From the NCBI GenBank assembly GCA_003452655.1, contig DMNR01000253.1, positions 1 to 7,771 of the forward strand: a stretch of DNA of 7,771 nt. The letters are read 5' to 3'. Below are positions 1-6,059 of this stretch, piece after piece. The stretch is from Actinomycetota bacterium. GTDB lineage: Bacteria > Actinomycetota > Actinomycetes > S36-B12 > UBA10799. A program made the translations under genes and the position numbers. Under the pieces are notes generated by a model that was not told the origin of the DNA, ran no database searches, and worked only from the letters and a program-made list of their open reading frames with translations. How positions within the stretch are numbered: position 1 is the first letter of the stretch; each line of letters starts with the position of its first letter.

Positions 1-1
1 C

Positions 2-1084
2 GAACTCAAGTTCAAGGGCGACTTCGACACAGCAGGTCTGTATGACGTCAATGCTCAAGCTAGCGGGATGGACTTGCTGGGATACCAGGTCGACGTCAAG
101 GCTCAGGCCAGTAACAAGTACACCGAAGCTGACGCCCAGGTGCTGCCCGGTCAGACGGTCGCGGAACTTCCCGCAGGCAAGAGTGTGGGTCAAAAGCGCG
201 ACACCCCCCGGATCCTCATCGACGCCTCAGCGAGTTTCGGTAACACGTTCGACAGCGGCAAGAAGATCCGCGTTGCCGGGCTCTACGGCGCCGACCCAGC
301 GACCGGTTCCCGAGGGGTCCGCCTGCTTGGCACATTCGACTATGAAGTCGTCAGCGGAAAGAAGGTCGGTGCCAAGATTGAGTACTCGAACTTCCCGACT
401 GACTCTGGGTTCGGATTCGAGTTTGCATTTGACGACCCGAGCGGAGCCAGCATTGGCTTCACGGGAGTCTTCCGCAAGGACGCACAAAACGACAACCTCT
501 ACCGCGTAGCGGGCAAGGGGTCGTTCCCGATGGGTGCAAGCAAGGCCCAAGGCAAGTTCGTCTTTGACAACTGTGATGACGTCGATGGCTCAATGTGTGC
601 CAGTAGGCGTGCGCAGGGTGCTCGGATCACCATTGCTGCCGCTGTGCCTCTGTATGGCGGGGCGGTCACGGTCGCGCTTGAGGGAACGCTCACGCCTTCG
701 ACCGGCGCCTTCCGGATCACCGGTAACGCGAAGATGGCGATGAAGTTCGGGCCCTACAGCTTCTTCAGCATCATTCGTGCGGAAGCAGGCTTCCAGGTGG
801 CCGTGGGCGTGTGTGCTGCGAACAATGCGGCCATCAGCGAGAGCTTCGGTTGTGGGCCGAGTAAGAACCTGAACTGGGCGGCGGGAATGGTCGGAAGTGC
901 TTGGGCTTCGGTCACAGCGGACTTCTACTTCTACTCGGCGTCGGCAAGCCTCGGAGGCAATGTGAAGGGCCTCATCGATCAATCGGGTCAGGCGAAAGCG
1001 TGTGCGGACTTCGATGCATTCGGGCGAAAGCTCGACTTCGGAACCTGCCCATCCAACGAAGACATGCAGGCATTGGGGTTGTGA
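2..1084 (+). CDS. Uncharacterised beta-rich, probably exported protein, 5' partial
   Basis: The reading frame is open from the left window edge (first full codon at 2) to the TGA at 1082-1084, so the true start lies outside and 360 residues are visible. ATG codons such as the one at 68 fall inside continuous coding sequence and are not likely starts. I do not recognise a family. The protein is rich in Gly, Ala, Phe, Tyr and alternating polar/hydrophobic residues, which suggests beta strands. A loose unit (hydrophobic-x-Gly-x-Phe/Leu/Ile, short turn, alternating strand) recurs about five times. Six cysteines fall as three close pairs (7, 12 and 14 residues apart) in the second half, as expected of a disulfide-bonded protein outside the cytoplasm. 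No membrane segment or sorting signal is seen at the C-terminus. A predicted lipoprotein gene follows 44 bases downstream on the same strand, so joint transcription is likely. The exported location is inference, because the N-terminus with any signal peptide is missing. Confidence 0.75.
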   Translation, partial: ELKFKGDFDTAGLYDVNAQASGMDLLGYQVDVKAQASNKYTEADAQVLPGQTVAELPAGKSVGQKRDTPRILIDASASFGNTFDSGKKIRVAGLYGADPATGSRGVRLLGTFDYEVVSGKKVGAKIEYSNFPTDSGFGFEFAFDDPSGASIGFTGVFRKDAQNDNLYRVAGKGSFPMGASKAQGKFVFDNCDDVDGSMCASRRAQGARITIAAAVPLYGGAVTVALEGTLTPSTGAFRITGNAKMAMKFGPYSFFSIIRAEAGFQVAVGVCAANNAAISESFGCGPSKNLNWAAGMVGSAWASVTADFYFYSASASLGGNVKGLIDQSGQAKACADFDAFGRKLDFGTCPSNEDMQALGL

Positions 1085-1111
1085 CGCAGATGACTAGCGC
1101 GCGGAATGAAC

Positions 1112-1117
1112 GAGAGG
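1112..1117 (+). promoter_or_regulatory. Ribosome binding site supporting the ATG at 1129
   Basis: GAGAGG lies 11 bases before the ATG at 1129 and is the best purine-rich match near any of the three in-frame start candidates (GTG 1081, ATG 1090, ATG 1129). It is an imperfect Shine-Dalgarno match, so it favours but does not prove the 1129 start. Confidence 0.45.
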
Positions 1118-1128
1118 TGTTACCCACT

Positions 1129-2958
1129 ATGGCGGACGTTGAATCACCAGAGGCGGCCATTGGCGGGCCATCGGGCGGGCGAGCCAAACACCGAGCGACG
1201 AAGGTGGTCTGCACGACACTTGCTGCGGGCGTGGCGCTAACCCTCGCTGGCTGCGCATCTACATCGAATTCGGTTTCCTCGGACTCTGTGGAACGAAATG
1301 CGGCCCCAGCATCTTCATCGATGGCGGCGAGCTTCTCCGACTACGGGGCAATAGGTCCGAACGGGAACGATGCACTTACCAAAGTGGATCTTCCCGCAAG
1401 TCTTGCCAAGACCCGCCTCGAATGCACGTTGAGCGCAAACGCGAAGGGAATGGAACGAGAGGCCACCGGCGGCTTTTCCGCCCGAATCACCGCGCAACAT
1501 CGCAAGATGGTCCAATTCCGCGATCGGGTCGCTGCCGCGAAGGCGGAGGTTAAGAGGCGGTTCGATGCCGAGCCCCGCAACGGTGGTCCGGGGTCTCCGG
1601 GATTCGAGGACAGGTACGCCCTCTATCAGGCGGCACAGGAGGGCCTTCGCCGAGCTCAAGCCGAGCTTGCAGCACAAGAAGCCTATTACGCCGCGCTTCT
1701 GAAGGGCGAGGAAACGCTTCGCGTCGCTAATCGCACGGAATGGAGTGCAACCCTGGATGAGCTCAGGAAACCCGTTCCAGTGAAGCCGGAATTTCAGGCT
1801 CCCTTGTCTGGCGGATACCCGCGCTGGCCGGAGTACACCGTCGGCAAATACACGGACAAGCCCGTTGCCCTCAACTTCAGATTTGCGGATGCCGGTCTAC
1901 GAGTGGGCAGCCAACAACTCCCAGTGAAGGTTAAGGCTGCAAACGATGGCGGATTCGGCTTGTGCCAGCCAAGTTCGAACGCGGTAACTCCGGCTGCAAA
2001 TCCGTTGCGTTTTGGATTGCAGCTTGATGGCCCGTCCAATACCACTGCGTCGGATTCCGCTTCGGAGAATGCGCTTCCTTCAGAACAGGTCTGGTACCTG
2101 TCGCACCCGGCGGTTGCAAGCGAAAAGGCAGCACGAGTCGTCACGACCGCCGATTCAACCGGAATCCGAGGCAAGTGTGAAGGCGGGACTTCTTACGCTC
2201 TTGTGGCTTGCCAGGTCACCAAAGTGACGGCGGGTCCCGCGGCTAATGCACCGGCGATGGTCGGCGCCCAAGTCTGGACCCTGCCGTTCGATCTGCGCTT
2301 CAAGAACCTGTCGCCGATGAATGTGGCCGCAGGTATCAAGACGATGGACGGCCTCGGGGCCGTAACCCCGGTTGGCAAGGAGAATTCCGGGGAAGTGATG
2401 CCGGATTTGACGGGGCGTCAAGTCGAATACACCCCGGGTGCGATTGACCCGCCAGAAGTGAGCAGCGCAACTTCCGCGTCAGAGGAGGATGCGGCAGTGC
2501 TTGGCTACCAATTCCTTCGCAGGATGGATGTCGCGCCAGCTGAGCTCGCAGTTCCGGCTAACGCGAACCGCGCCGTGCTGGCGACGTCGTCTGCGGCGAA
2601 GGAATCGAAGCCGTACGTGGCCACATTCCAATTGCGAGTGTCCGACCATTCCAAGCTCGCATCAACCTGTGCTTCCGATGCGGCCAAGCTTGATGCGCTG
2701 TGCGGGATCATGGATGTCAAAGTCGAACGTGTCGCCACGGCGCAAGGGGCGCCTGCCGTGAAGATCACGTGCAAGCCTGCGGGAACGATCCTGACGGATA
2801 ACGAGGTTGGCTGCTTCGGTGCTACGACCACTACCAACTCCGCCACGAACCAGTCCCTGGGGTCCGACGGGCGGATCGCACTTGATATCTCACTAGGCGA
2901 TCGCCGCACGATGGATGAGAAGCGGTTCTACCAATCTGGCGCGGTCATTCCGTTGTAG
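1129..2958 (+). CDS. Large uncharacterised lipoprotein with helical hairpin and paired cysteines
   Basis: From ATG 1129 the product has 609 residues. A basic stretch (R18, K20, H21, R22, K25) leads into a hydrophobic segment (about 26-39) ending in a lipobox L-A-G-C. C42 would be lipidated and the mature protein anchored to the outer face of the membrane. The n-region of about 25 residues is long for a lipoprotein. Starts at ATG 1090 or GTG 1081 would lengthen it further, so 1129 is preferred. After a Ser/Ala-rich linker, residues about 107-147 and 159-195 look like two amphipathic helices rich in Ala, Arg, Glu and Gln, separated by a Gly/Pro-rich loop (148-158), i.e. an antiparallel coiled-coil hairpin. 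The remainder looks beta-rich, with eight cysteines after C42 (99, 279, 350, 361, 514, 525, 548, 562), several in close pairs. I recognise no enzyme motif or named domain. It lies just downstream of another probably exported protein and converges on the acyl-CoA dehydrogenase gene. A structural or binding role in the envelope is inference. Confidence 0.8.
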   Translation: MADVESPEAAIGGPSGGRAKHRATKVVCTTLAAGVALTLAGCASTSNSVSSDSVERNAAPASSSMAASFSDYGAIGPNGNDALTKVDLPASLAKTRLECTLSANAKGMEREATGGFSARITAQHRKMVQFRDRVAAAKAEVKRRFDAEPRNGGPGSPGFEDRYALYQAAQEGLRRAQAELAAQEAYYAALLKGEETLRVANRTEWSATLDELRKPVPVKPEFQAPLSGGYPRWPEYTVGKYTDKPVALNFRFADAGLRVGSQQLPVKVKAANDGGFGLCQPSSNAVTPAANPLRFGLQLDGPSNTTASDSASENALPSEQVWYLSHPAVASEKAARVVTTADSTGIRGKCEGGTSYALVACQVTKVTAGPAANAPAMVGAQVWTLPFDLRFKNLSPMNVAAGIKTMDGLGAVTPVGKENSGEVMPDLTGRQVEYTPGAIDPPEVSSATSASEEDAAVLGYQFLRRMDVAPAELAVPANANRAVLATSSAAKESKPYVATFQLRVSDHSKLASTCASDAAKLDALCGIMDVKVERVATAQGAPAVKITCKPAGTILTDNEVGCFGATTTTNSATNQSLGSDGRIALDISLGDRRTMDEKRFYQSGAVIPL

Positions 2959-2979
2959 TCGCGTGGGCCAGGGGCGGGT

Positions 2980-4161
2980 TCACCAGCCGAGTAGTTTCGC
3001 CGCCAGATCAGTCATGACCTCGGTCGCGCCACCACCGATGCCGATGATGCGCGCATCGCGGTAGTGCCGCTCGACTTCGGTGTTGCGCATGTAGCCGGCA
3101 CCGCCATGTAGTTGGACGGCTCTGTCGACCACCCAGTCGCACGCCTCGACGGCTGTGTTCTTGGCGAGGACGGCTTCCAGCAACACAGGTTCGCCGGCCG
3201 CATGTCGCACGGCGATGGCTCGGGCGTACGTGCGCGCGACTTCGGTCCGGCGGATCATCTCGACGAGGTCGTGGCGGACCACCTGGCGAGAGAGGAGGGG
3301 GCGCCCGAACGTTTCGCGCTGCCGCGTCCACTCGACTGTCAGGTCCACGCATCGCTGCGCGGTGGCGTAGGCAAGAGTCGCCAGCGACAGTCGTTCGACC
3401 GCGAAGTGGCGGGACAGGGATGCGAAGCCTCCGCCGGGCTCGGGCGTCAGCAATGCCTCCGACGGAACGCGCAGATCGACAAATGCCAATTCAGCAGTGT
3501 CGCTGCAGTCCCAGCCCATTTTCTGGAGTTTGCGAGTCACCTTGAAACCGGGCAGCGAGGTATCAACCGCAAACAGGCTGACGCCTGACGCGCCCGAGTC
3601 GGCTGTGCGCGCCGCGACGACAACGACGTCAGCGCGCACTCCCGAGGTGATGTACGTCTTTGCGCCGTTGATGATCCAGTCGTCACCGTCGGGAATTGCT
3701 CGCGTACGAAGGTGAGCGACGTCGGAACCGCCGTCGGGTTCGGTAACGCCGAGGGCGGCGATCTTGTCACCTGCGAGAACTGGGCGGACGTATTCGTCGA
3801 GCAGCCAATCCGCACCCGCGTTGTCGCCCGCGACCCGCCGTCGATTCGCCGCGTCGATCATGTGAGGGATCGCGATGCCGTGGCTAAAGAGTGAGGCGAA
3901 TGCTCCGCCGGACCCACCAGAGCTCAAGAGGTTCTCCGTCAGGACAGTCACGTCGATGCTGTCGCCGCCAGAGCCTCCCACCTCCTCGGGGTAGCCGATG
4001 CCCAACAGCCCGGCGTCCCCGAGTGCCTTGTGGACCTCGCGTGGGATCAGCTCTGCGTCCTCCCACTCATTCAGGTTCGGAGCGATTTCCTTCGCGGTGA
4101 AGTCGGCGGTCAACGCTGCAAGAGCTCGCCGCTCGTCCGTGGAGAATGGATCGTTGGTCAT
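2980..4161 (-). CDS. Acyl-CoA dehydrogenase (FadE-like, LCAD/isovaleryl type active site)
   Basis: This 393-residue protein has the normal length for the family. It should oxidise an acyl-CoA to the 2,3-enoyl-CoA using FAD and pass electrons to ETF in the cytoplasm. Family signatures appear in order: an N-terminal helical domain (1-130), the FAD/substrate motif GVTEPDGGSDV (138-148), WIINGAKTYITSG (162-174), RETFGRPL (282-289) and the C-terminal stretch QLHGGAGYMRN...VERHYRDAR (350-371). The position that carries the catalytic Glu in medium- and short-chain enzymes reads IGGGATE here (375-381), with Gly in its place. A Glu sits at 256 in VERLSLA, where isovaleryl-CoA and long-chain acyl-CoA dehydrogenases carry their base. 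The enzyme is therefore probably active, but the substrate (branched-, long-chain or other) cannot be told. No Shine-Dalgarno precedes the ATG at 4161, but a TANNNT box lies 7 bases upstream, suggesting leaderless translation. The deacetylase gene ends 73 bases upstream. Confidence 0.95.
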   Translation of the reverse strand: MTNDPFSTDERRALAALTADFTAKEIAPNLNEWEDAELIPREVHKALGDAGLLGIGYPEEVGGSGGDSIDVTVLTENLLSSGGSGGAFASLFSHGIAIPHMIDAANRRRVAGDNAGADWLLDEYVRPVLAGDKIAALGVTEPDGGSDVAHLRTRAIPDGDDWIINGAKTYITSGVRADVVVVAARTADSGASGVSLFAVDTSLPGFKVTRKLQKMGWDCSDTAELAFVDLRVPSEALLTPEPGGGFASLSRHFAVERLSLATLAYATAQRCVDLTVEWTRQRETFGRPLLSRQVVRHDLVEMIRRTEVARTYARAIAVRHAAGEPVLLEAVLAKNTAVEACDWVVDRAVQLHGGAGYMRNTEVERHYRDARIIGIGGGATEVMTDLAAKLLGW

Positions 4162-4168
4162 GCGTCAG

Positions 4169-4174
4169 AACGTA
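4169..4174 (-). promoter_or_regulatory. Possible -10 box for leaderless acyl-CoA dehydrogenase mRNA
   Basis: On the minus strand TACGTT is followed by 7 bases and then the ATG of the acyl-CoA dehydrogenase gene. It matches the actinobacterial -10 consensus TANNNT at the spacing that starts a transcript on or next to the first base of the start codon. No ribosome binding site is present, in keeping with this. No convincing -35 hexamer is seen 16-18 bases further upstream. Confidence 0.35.
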
Positions 4175-4202
4175 CTCGGGAATGGTGCCGCTCAGGACTC
4201 AC

Positions 4203-4238
4203 TTGACCCAACCTGACGAGGGCGTCAAGTTGGTTCAG
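4203..4238. repeat. 16-bp imperfect inverted repeat; candidate terminator or operator
   Basis: Arms 4203-4218 (TTGACCCAACCTGACG) and 4223-4238 (CGTCAAGTTGGTTCAG) pair over 16 positions around a 4-base loop. In minus-strand RNA there are 13 Watson-Crick pairs, one G-U pair, one internal mismatch and one mismatch at the end. The repeat includes the TGA stop of the deacetylase gene (4235-4237) and ends 41 bases before the acyl-CoA dehydrogenase ATG. As RNA it would be a strong hairpin but no U-run follows, so it could be a U-less terminator or a processing/stability element. As DNA its symmetry also fits an operator for a dimeric regulator of the downstream gene. Confidence 0.6.
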
Positions 4239-4930
4239 AAGTTCCAGACCTCAACCGCAAGGGCCGCTGGTACGCCGGCTACGAAGCCGGTCTGCTCAAG
4301 GAATCCGCGAAGAAATTCGGGATCTGCCATCGGGTGCTCTCCAAGGCCTTCGAGGTAGGCACGGTGCTCAGACAGAGAAGCGACCGCGAGGTCGACACCA
4401 CCGGATACGTCAATTGCATGGGTTGACTCTGGAGATCCGGCGACGAAGGCGCGCTTGACGCTGTGAGGTTCTGTGCCGGGGAAGATCCAGCGGTTGCCAG
4501 CGTCGGCAATGGCGTCGAGAGCGGCGCGTCCGACAGCTTGGTGGTCGGCACTGTTGCGCGCCCCTGGGCCCCAACTTTCGCGATGGTTGAACAACAGGAC
4601 GGTGTCAGGTTGATGGCGACGAATGGCTTCGGCGATGTCGCGGCGCAGCGCGATGCTGTATTCGATCACTCCGTCTGGGTAGTCGAGGAACTCGACCACG
4701 TCCACGCCGAGGACCGCTGCACCCGCTCGCTGTTCGGCTTCGCGCAGAGGTGCCGCCGCGGCGGGATCGATCGCATCTATGCCCGCTTCACCCCGCGTCG
4801 CAAGCAGGTACCGGCAGTCAGCGCCGTTTGCGGACCACTGTGCAACGGCTGCGGCCGCTCCGTACTCAATGTCATCTGGGTGCGCGACGATGGCTAGCAC
4901 ACGTTCTGGGGCGACCTCAAGCAGTTCCAT
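4235..4930 (-). CDS. PIG-L/LmbE family zinc-dependent N-deacetylase
   Basis: This 231-residue protein belongs to the PIG-L (LmbE) superfamily, whose members remove N-acetyl groups from GlcNAc-type substrates, including MshB and Mca of mycothiol metabolism in actinobacteria. The hallmark AHPDD is at 16-20: H17 and D20 would bind zinc and D19 would be the general base. The third zinc ligand is H130 in the motif SADHQAVG (127-134). NHRES (115-119), before it, is also typical. The N-terminal strand-loop AIVAHPDD opens a Rossmann-like fold, and there is no signal peptide, so it is cytoplasmic. At 231 residues it is clearly shorter than MshB or Mca (about 290-300), so I do not call it either of these. 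The substrate is unknown. The ATG at 4930 has no Shine-Dalgarno but has a TANNNT box 6 bases upstream. It lies 103 bases after korB and 73 bases before the acyl-CoA dehydrogenase gene. Its stop codon sits inside an inverted repeat. Confidence 0.92.
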   Translation of the reverse strand: MELLEVAPERVLAIVAHPDDIEYGAAAAVAQWSANGADCRYLLATRGEAGIDAIDPAAAAPLREAEQRAGAAVLGVDVVEFLDYPDGVIEYSIALRRDIAEAIRRHQPDTVLLFNHRESWGPGARNSADHQAVGRAALDAIADAGNRWIFPGTEPHSVKRAFVAGSPESTHAIDVSGGVDLAVASLSEHRAYLEGLGEHPMADPEFLRGFLEQTGFVAGVPAALAVEVWNF

Positions 4931-4936
4931 CGGCCC

Positions 4937-4942
4937 AGGCTA
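4937..4942 (-). promoter_or_regulatory. Possible -10 box for leaderless deacetylase mRNA
   Basis: On the minus strand TAGCCT is followed by 6 bases and then the deacetylase ATG. It fits TANNNT at the position that would put the transcription start on the A of the start codon. No Shine-Dalgarno sequence precedes this ATG. No -35 match is visible, as is common in actinobacterial promoters. Confidence 0.35.
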
Positions 4943-4972
4943 CGCCGCCCGTCCAGCAATGGGTGGAGTTGT

Positions 4973-4994
4973 GGTTACTGGAGGGCAGCTAACC
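4973..4994 (-). terminator. Weak hairpin downstream of korB
   Basis: GGTTACTG (4973-4980) pairs with CAG-C-TAACC (4986-4994, one bulged base) around a 5-base loop. It lies in the 103-base gap between korB and the deacetylase gene, about 40 bases after the korB stop. The stem is short and no U-run follows, so it may be only a partial terminator or chance. The rest of this gap shows nothing clear apart from the possible -10 box next to the deacetylase start. Confidence 0.25.
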
Positions 4995-5033
4995 GTCACG
5001 TTGTTGGTGGGTGAGGTTCGCTTCCTACGAGGA

Positions 5034-6059
5034 CTAGTCGATCGTCCAGGTGTCTGAGCCTCTAAGTAGAGACTGAAGATCACCGACGCCGTTCTCTGCC
5101 GCCATCGTCATCTGTTCGGACATCAGGCGGTCATAGCTTGGACGCTCGACATGGCGCAGCACCCCGATAGGAGTGTGGTGCAGAGTCTCAGGATCCGACA
5201 GCCGTGTGAGTGCAAAGGCCGTCGCGGTGTCGGAAGAATGGGCATCGTGGATGACGATTTCGCTGGCAGCAACCGATTCCGTGGGCACGATCTTCAGCCC
5301 GCCGTGGGCATTGCGCACAACCGCGTGCTGACCCTCGGCGCCGAACACGATCGGTTCGCCATCCACCAGGCGAATCAATTCGTCATCGCGGCTATCGGCG
5401 TCCTTAAGGATGTCGAATGCACCGTCATTGAAGATGTTGCAGTTCTGGTAGATCTCGACCAACGCTGAACCCTCATGTTCAGCAGCTGCGCGCAGCACAT
5501 CCGTGAGGTGCTTGCGGTCGGAATCGATTGTGCGAGCGACGAACGTTGCCTCCGCCCCCAACGCCAACGACAACGGGTTGAACGGGTAGTCCAGTGAACC
5601 CATCGGTGTCGACTTCGTGATCTTGCCGATCTCGGATGTCGGCGAGTACTGCCCCTTGGTCAACCCGTAGATACGGTTGTTAAACAGCAGGATCTTGAGG
5701 TTGACGTTGCGACGCAGCGCGTGAATTAGGTGATTGCCACCGATGGATAGCGCGTCCCCGTCGCCCGTGACGACCCATACCGACAGGTCCGGGCGCGACG
5801 TTGCGAGTCCTGTGGCGATGGTGGGGGCGCGACCGTGGATTGAGTGCATCCCGTACGTCGTGAGGTAGTACGGGAATCGCGATGAACATCCAATACCCGA
5901 AACAAAGCAGATGTTTTCCTTCGGAATCCCGAGCTCTGGCAGAAACGATTGAACCGCAGCAAGAATCGCGTAGTCGCCGCAGCCGGGGCACCAGCGGACC
6001 TCTTGGTCGCTCTTGAAGTCCTTCGCCTTCAGTGCGACAGGGACAGCGGTGTCAGACAT
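5034..6059 (-). CDS. korB: 2-oxoglutarate:ferredoxin oxidoreductase, beta subunit
   Basis: This 341-residue protein is the thiamine diphosphate-binding beta subunit of a 2-oxoacid:ferredoxin oxidoreductase. It decarboxylates the 2-oxoacid with KorA and passes electrons through an iron-sulfur cluster to ferredoxin. Likely [4Fe-4S] ligands are C24 and C27 in WCPGCGDY, C58 in GIGCSSRF and C207 in QNCNIFND. The TPP/Mg motif runs from GDGDA (99-103) to LLFNN (124-128), followed by YGLTKGQYSPTS (131-142), which is typical of this subunit. Length is normal for the actinobacterial enzyme, whose mycobacterial form acts as a CoA-dependent 2-oxoglutarate ferredoxin oxidoreductase in the TCA cycle. The 2-oxoglutarate assignment rests on overall resemblance to that form. 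A pyruvate or broader 2-oxoacid enzyme is less likely. The ATG at 6059 overlaps the korA stop by 8 bases (ATGTCTGA) and has an AAGGA site upstream, so the two subunits should be co-translated in equal amounts. Confidence 0.95.
   Translation of the reverse strand: MSDTAVPVALKAKDFKSDQEVRWCPGCGDYAILAAVQSFLPELGIPKENICFVSGIGCSSRFPYYLTTYGMHSIHGRAPTIATGLATSRPDLSVWVVTGDGDALSIGGNHLIHALRRNVNLKILLFNNRIYGLTKGQYSPTSEIGKITKSTPMGSLDYPFNPLSLALGAEATFVARTIDSDRKHLTDVLRAAAEHEGSALVEIYQNCNIFNDGAFDILKDADSRDDELIRLVDGEPIVFGAEGQHAVVRNAHGGLKIVPTESVAASEIVIHDAHSSDTATAFALTRLSDPETLHHTPIGVLRHVERPSYDRLMSEQMTMAAENGVGDLQSLLRGSDTWTID

Noticed and set aside
42..509. 155-codon plus-strand frame overlapping the first gene
   Set aside because: The translation is Ser/Thr/Arg-rich and low in complexity, typical of a shifted frame in GC-rich coding DNA. 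The frame from 2 to 1084 has better sequence character and stays open from the edge.
901..1128. In-frame extension of the lipoprotein gene back to an ATG at 901
   Set aside because: It would run over the last 180 bases of the first gene in another frame, and its Arg/Cys-rich translation looks like shadow sequence. It would also bury the lipobox signal far inside the protein.
2505..2909. 134-codon minus-strand frame opposite the lipoprotein C-terminus
   Set aside because: It lies wholly inside the lipoprotein coding region on the other strand, with no recognisable motif or start signal.
2959..2979. Bidirectional terminator between the convergent genes
   Set aside because: The 21-base gap contains no clear stem-loop or T-run, so no terminator can be supported.
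4463..4897. 144-codon plus-strand frame opposite the deacetylase gene
   Set aside because: It is antisense to a gene with a full set of catalytic motifs, has no Shine-Dalgarno or family resemblance, and is expected by chance in GC-rich DNA.
5032..5039. GACTAGTC palindrome at the korB stop
   Set aside because: Eight-base perfect palindromes occur by chance and there is no loop or further symmetry; it is probably without meaning.
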